The notes beneath the pieces are model-generated. The model did not search any database. It was not told where the DNA came from and was given only the letters and a program-made list of their open reading frames with translations. A stretch of DNA of 64,000 bases from Unio delphinus (Eukaryota; Mollusca; Bivalvia; Unionida; Unionidae): positions 7,277,001 through 7,341,000 of the forward strand of contig JAQISU010000097.1 in the NCBI GenBank assembly GCA_029339505.1, in the 5' to 3' direction. Positions 23,555 to 64,000 of the stretch are shown here, in pieces (positions within the stretch are counted from its first letter, which is position 1; each line of letters begins with the position of its first letter). A program made the translations under genes and the position numbers.

Positions 23555-23989
23555 ATTATTATGTTTGCTTCTATCTGAGAAGGCCATCTTTATCCTCTTC
23601 TCTGATGTGGCCCGCTTCGATTGCAGTCTGGGGAAGTGTCTAATAGACGATTTCAAATGTTTACAAGATTAAATATTAGTTATAAACAGAAGGTCTGTTA
23701 CTAAAATTATAATATAAAATTTGGTAAACAACAGGTTGAGCCTGCATTTCATGAGGAATTTCCTATATTCTGGACTAAGATTTAAAAACACATGTTCCTT
23801 ACAAAACCAGAATACAATTAAAAAACCTAACAAATATTCAGATTAGTTTCTCAAAACATGTTGTACAACAGGACCAACTAAAAAAGAACTCTCAACCTGA
23901 TTAACACACACAATTCCAATTTGTTTCTCAGTCGACTTCTTATACTGCCATATTAATTGATATTGAACTAATTAAAAATCAACTCCTTC

Positions 23990-24125
23990 TGCTTACTTAT
24001 CTTAAAGTAGAAATATCTTTCATCAACTCCTTCAATTAGATAACTGCTTACTTATCTTAAAGTAAAAATATCTTTCATCAACTCCTTCAATTAGATAACT
24101 GCTTATCTTAAAGTAGTAGTATCTT
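23990..24125. repeat. ~57-bp tandem repeat, 2.5 copies
   Basis: CTGCTTACTTATCTTAAAGT followed by AGAAATATCTTTCATCAACTCC is repeated, the last copy being shortened. It lies just beyond the kinesin stop codon. Confidence 0.85.
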
Positions 24126-24219
24126 TGTTCATTAACAATGCTACCTCATGATAATCATCCAGAGTCACATTCCTGCTCTGATCAACCCCACCCCACCTAT
24201 TCCACGGGCAAGCTCACCT

Positions 24220-63007
<38,788 letters not shown>

Positions 63008-63139
63008 CTGCAACATAAAAATGAAAAAGCAGATGTTCTACTGACAAACAATTTACAGGAATCCATGATAGGAATACTTTTATGCTTTTACAGCTCAGTG
63101 TTGAAACCATCTCTGTTATACATGAGCGAAAACAATTTT

Positions 63140-64000
63140 TTTAAATTGGGCCAGTGTGGCAATTATACTAATTTTAAGATTGGCACCATTTCATTTACAA
63201 AGAGCCAGATCTAATAAGTTATCCAATGAAAACCCCCATGTCAATATCACTTTCCATTCAACTGTAGCAGATGTTCATGAGTTCCACCATGGTGGCCATA
63301 TTTCAAGTCAAATTGGCTCCATTTTCATTTATGACCAACTAGACATCAGAAGATGTCTTCTAGTGAAAACTCCATGTTGATATATAATCATCCAATAAGG
63401 AATAGTAGTGATAACAAGATTTTCAAGATGGCCACTTTGGTGGCCATATCTGGTGTCCAAGTGGAACCATTTTCATTTAAACTAATTAAACCTTGTGATG
63501 AATGTAAAAATTCATACCAATCCTACCAAGCACATCTGAGGGAATAGCAACAACGTGTGCCAATGGATGTTGTGGTGGCCTTATTGAATGTCTGAACATC
63601 ACCATTTTAATTTAGGCCCAACCAAAGTTCACAAGTCCTGTGGTGAAAAACCCTTGTCAATACAAATTTCTAATCAGATGTAGTACTGTATTACCAAGAT
63701 TTTGAAGTTGGTTGCTGTGTTGGCCATATTTGAGTGGCATTATTTAGACCCAAACTAGCTATCATGTCATTTAGTGAAACCCCTATGTCAATATGAATTT
63801 GTAGAAACAGTATTACCAAGATCTTGAAGTTTGTTGCTATGACAGCTATGCTGAATGTTATGTATCATCTTTCTCGTTAAGGACCAAAAGACATTATAAA
63901 AAGTTTTACACCTCTCTCATTAAGGACCAACTAGACATTATAAAAAGTCTTGCACCTTTCTCATTAAGGACCAGCCAGACATTATAAAAATTTGTACGCC
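63140..64000. repeat. Degenerate ~130-bp tandem unit E, about 6 copies
   Basis: TTTCAAGATGGCCACTTTGG, TGGCCATAT, ACCATTTTCATTTA, GACCAACTAGACATCA, TCTAGTGAAAACTCCATG recur in this order to the window edge. The last copies (63880-64000) are compressed to ~60 bp (AAGGACCAACTAGACATTAT, AAAAAGT). Confidence 0.85.

Overview
This window is animal nuclear DNA. It is AT-rich, its genes are split by introns, and it is packed with minisatellites and tRNA-derived SINEs. The protein-coding content and the SINE/CR1 relics fit an invertebrate, probably a mollusc or another lophotrochozoan. That taxonomic guess is inference; the sequence alone does not prove it. I see no prokaryotic operon, CRISPR array, rRNA gene or intact stand-alone tRNA gene.

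Two protein-coding genes are well supported and lie tail to tail. On the + strand, 1761-4085 is a one-exon reading frame for a 774-residue F-box/leucine-rich-repeat protein, a likely substrate receptor of an SCF ubiquitin ligase. Its LRR solenoid is interrupted by a Ser/Asp-rich insert built from a 21-bp coding repeat. On the - strand, 63007 down to 24220 holds the last 16 coding exons of a kinesin-1 heavy chain gene. All splice phases agree, giving 2,397 nt, or 798 codons plus a stop. The exons encode the second half of the motor (switch I, switch II, the microtubule-binding region), neck linker, neck coil, stalk, light-chain-binding coil and the autoinhibitory IAK tail. The first ~175 residues lie beyond base 64000.

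The kinesin stop codon is followed 2 nt later by a strong 5' splice site. A strong 3' splice site lies at 19503, and a relatively repeat-poor stretch runs from there to an AATAAA near 12030. This suggests a spliced 3' UTR with a terminal exon of about 7.5 kb (inference).

Most of the rest is repetitive. There are more than 20 different minisatellite arrays with unit lengths from 21 to 73 bp. The largest are a 31/32-bp array (41.9-44.0 kb), a composite array (29.0-31.6 kb), a 70-bp satellite with a 352-bp higher-order period (19.9-21.5 kb), a 28-bp array (24.4-25.8 kb), and arrays of 38, 53 and 71 bp. Long open frames inside these arrays are products of repetition, not genes. Interspersed elements include three tRNA-like SINE families (several copies with clear target-site duplications), two LINE relics, an 82-bp palindromic MITE nested inside a SINE, and two candidate terminal-inverted-repeat DNA transposons. 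No convincing new enzymatic or defence system is present. The points most worth a second look are the kinesin 3' end, the IAK codon split by a repeat-filled intron, the nested MITE, and the F-box protein insert.
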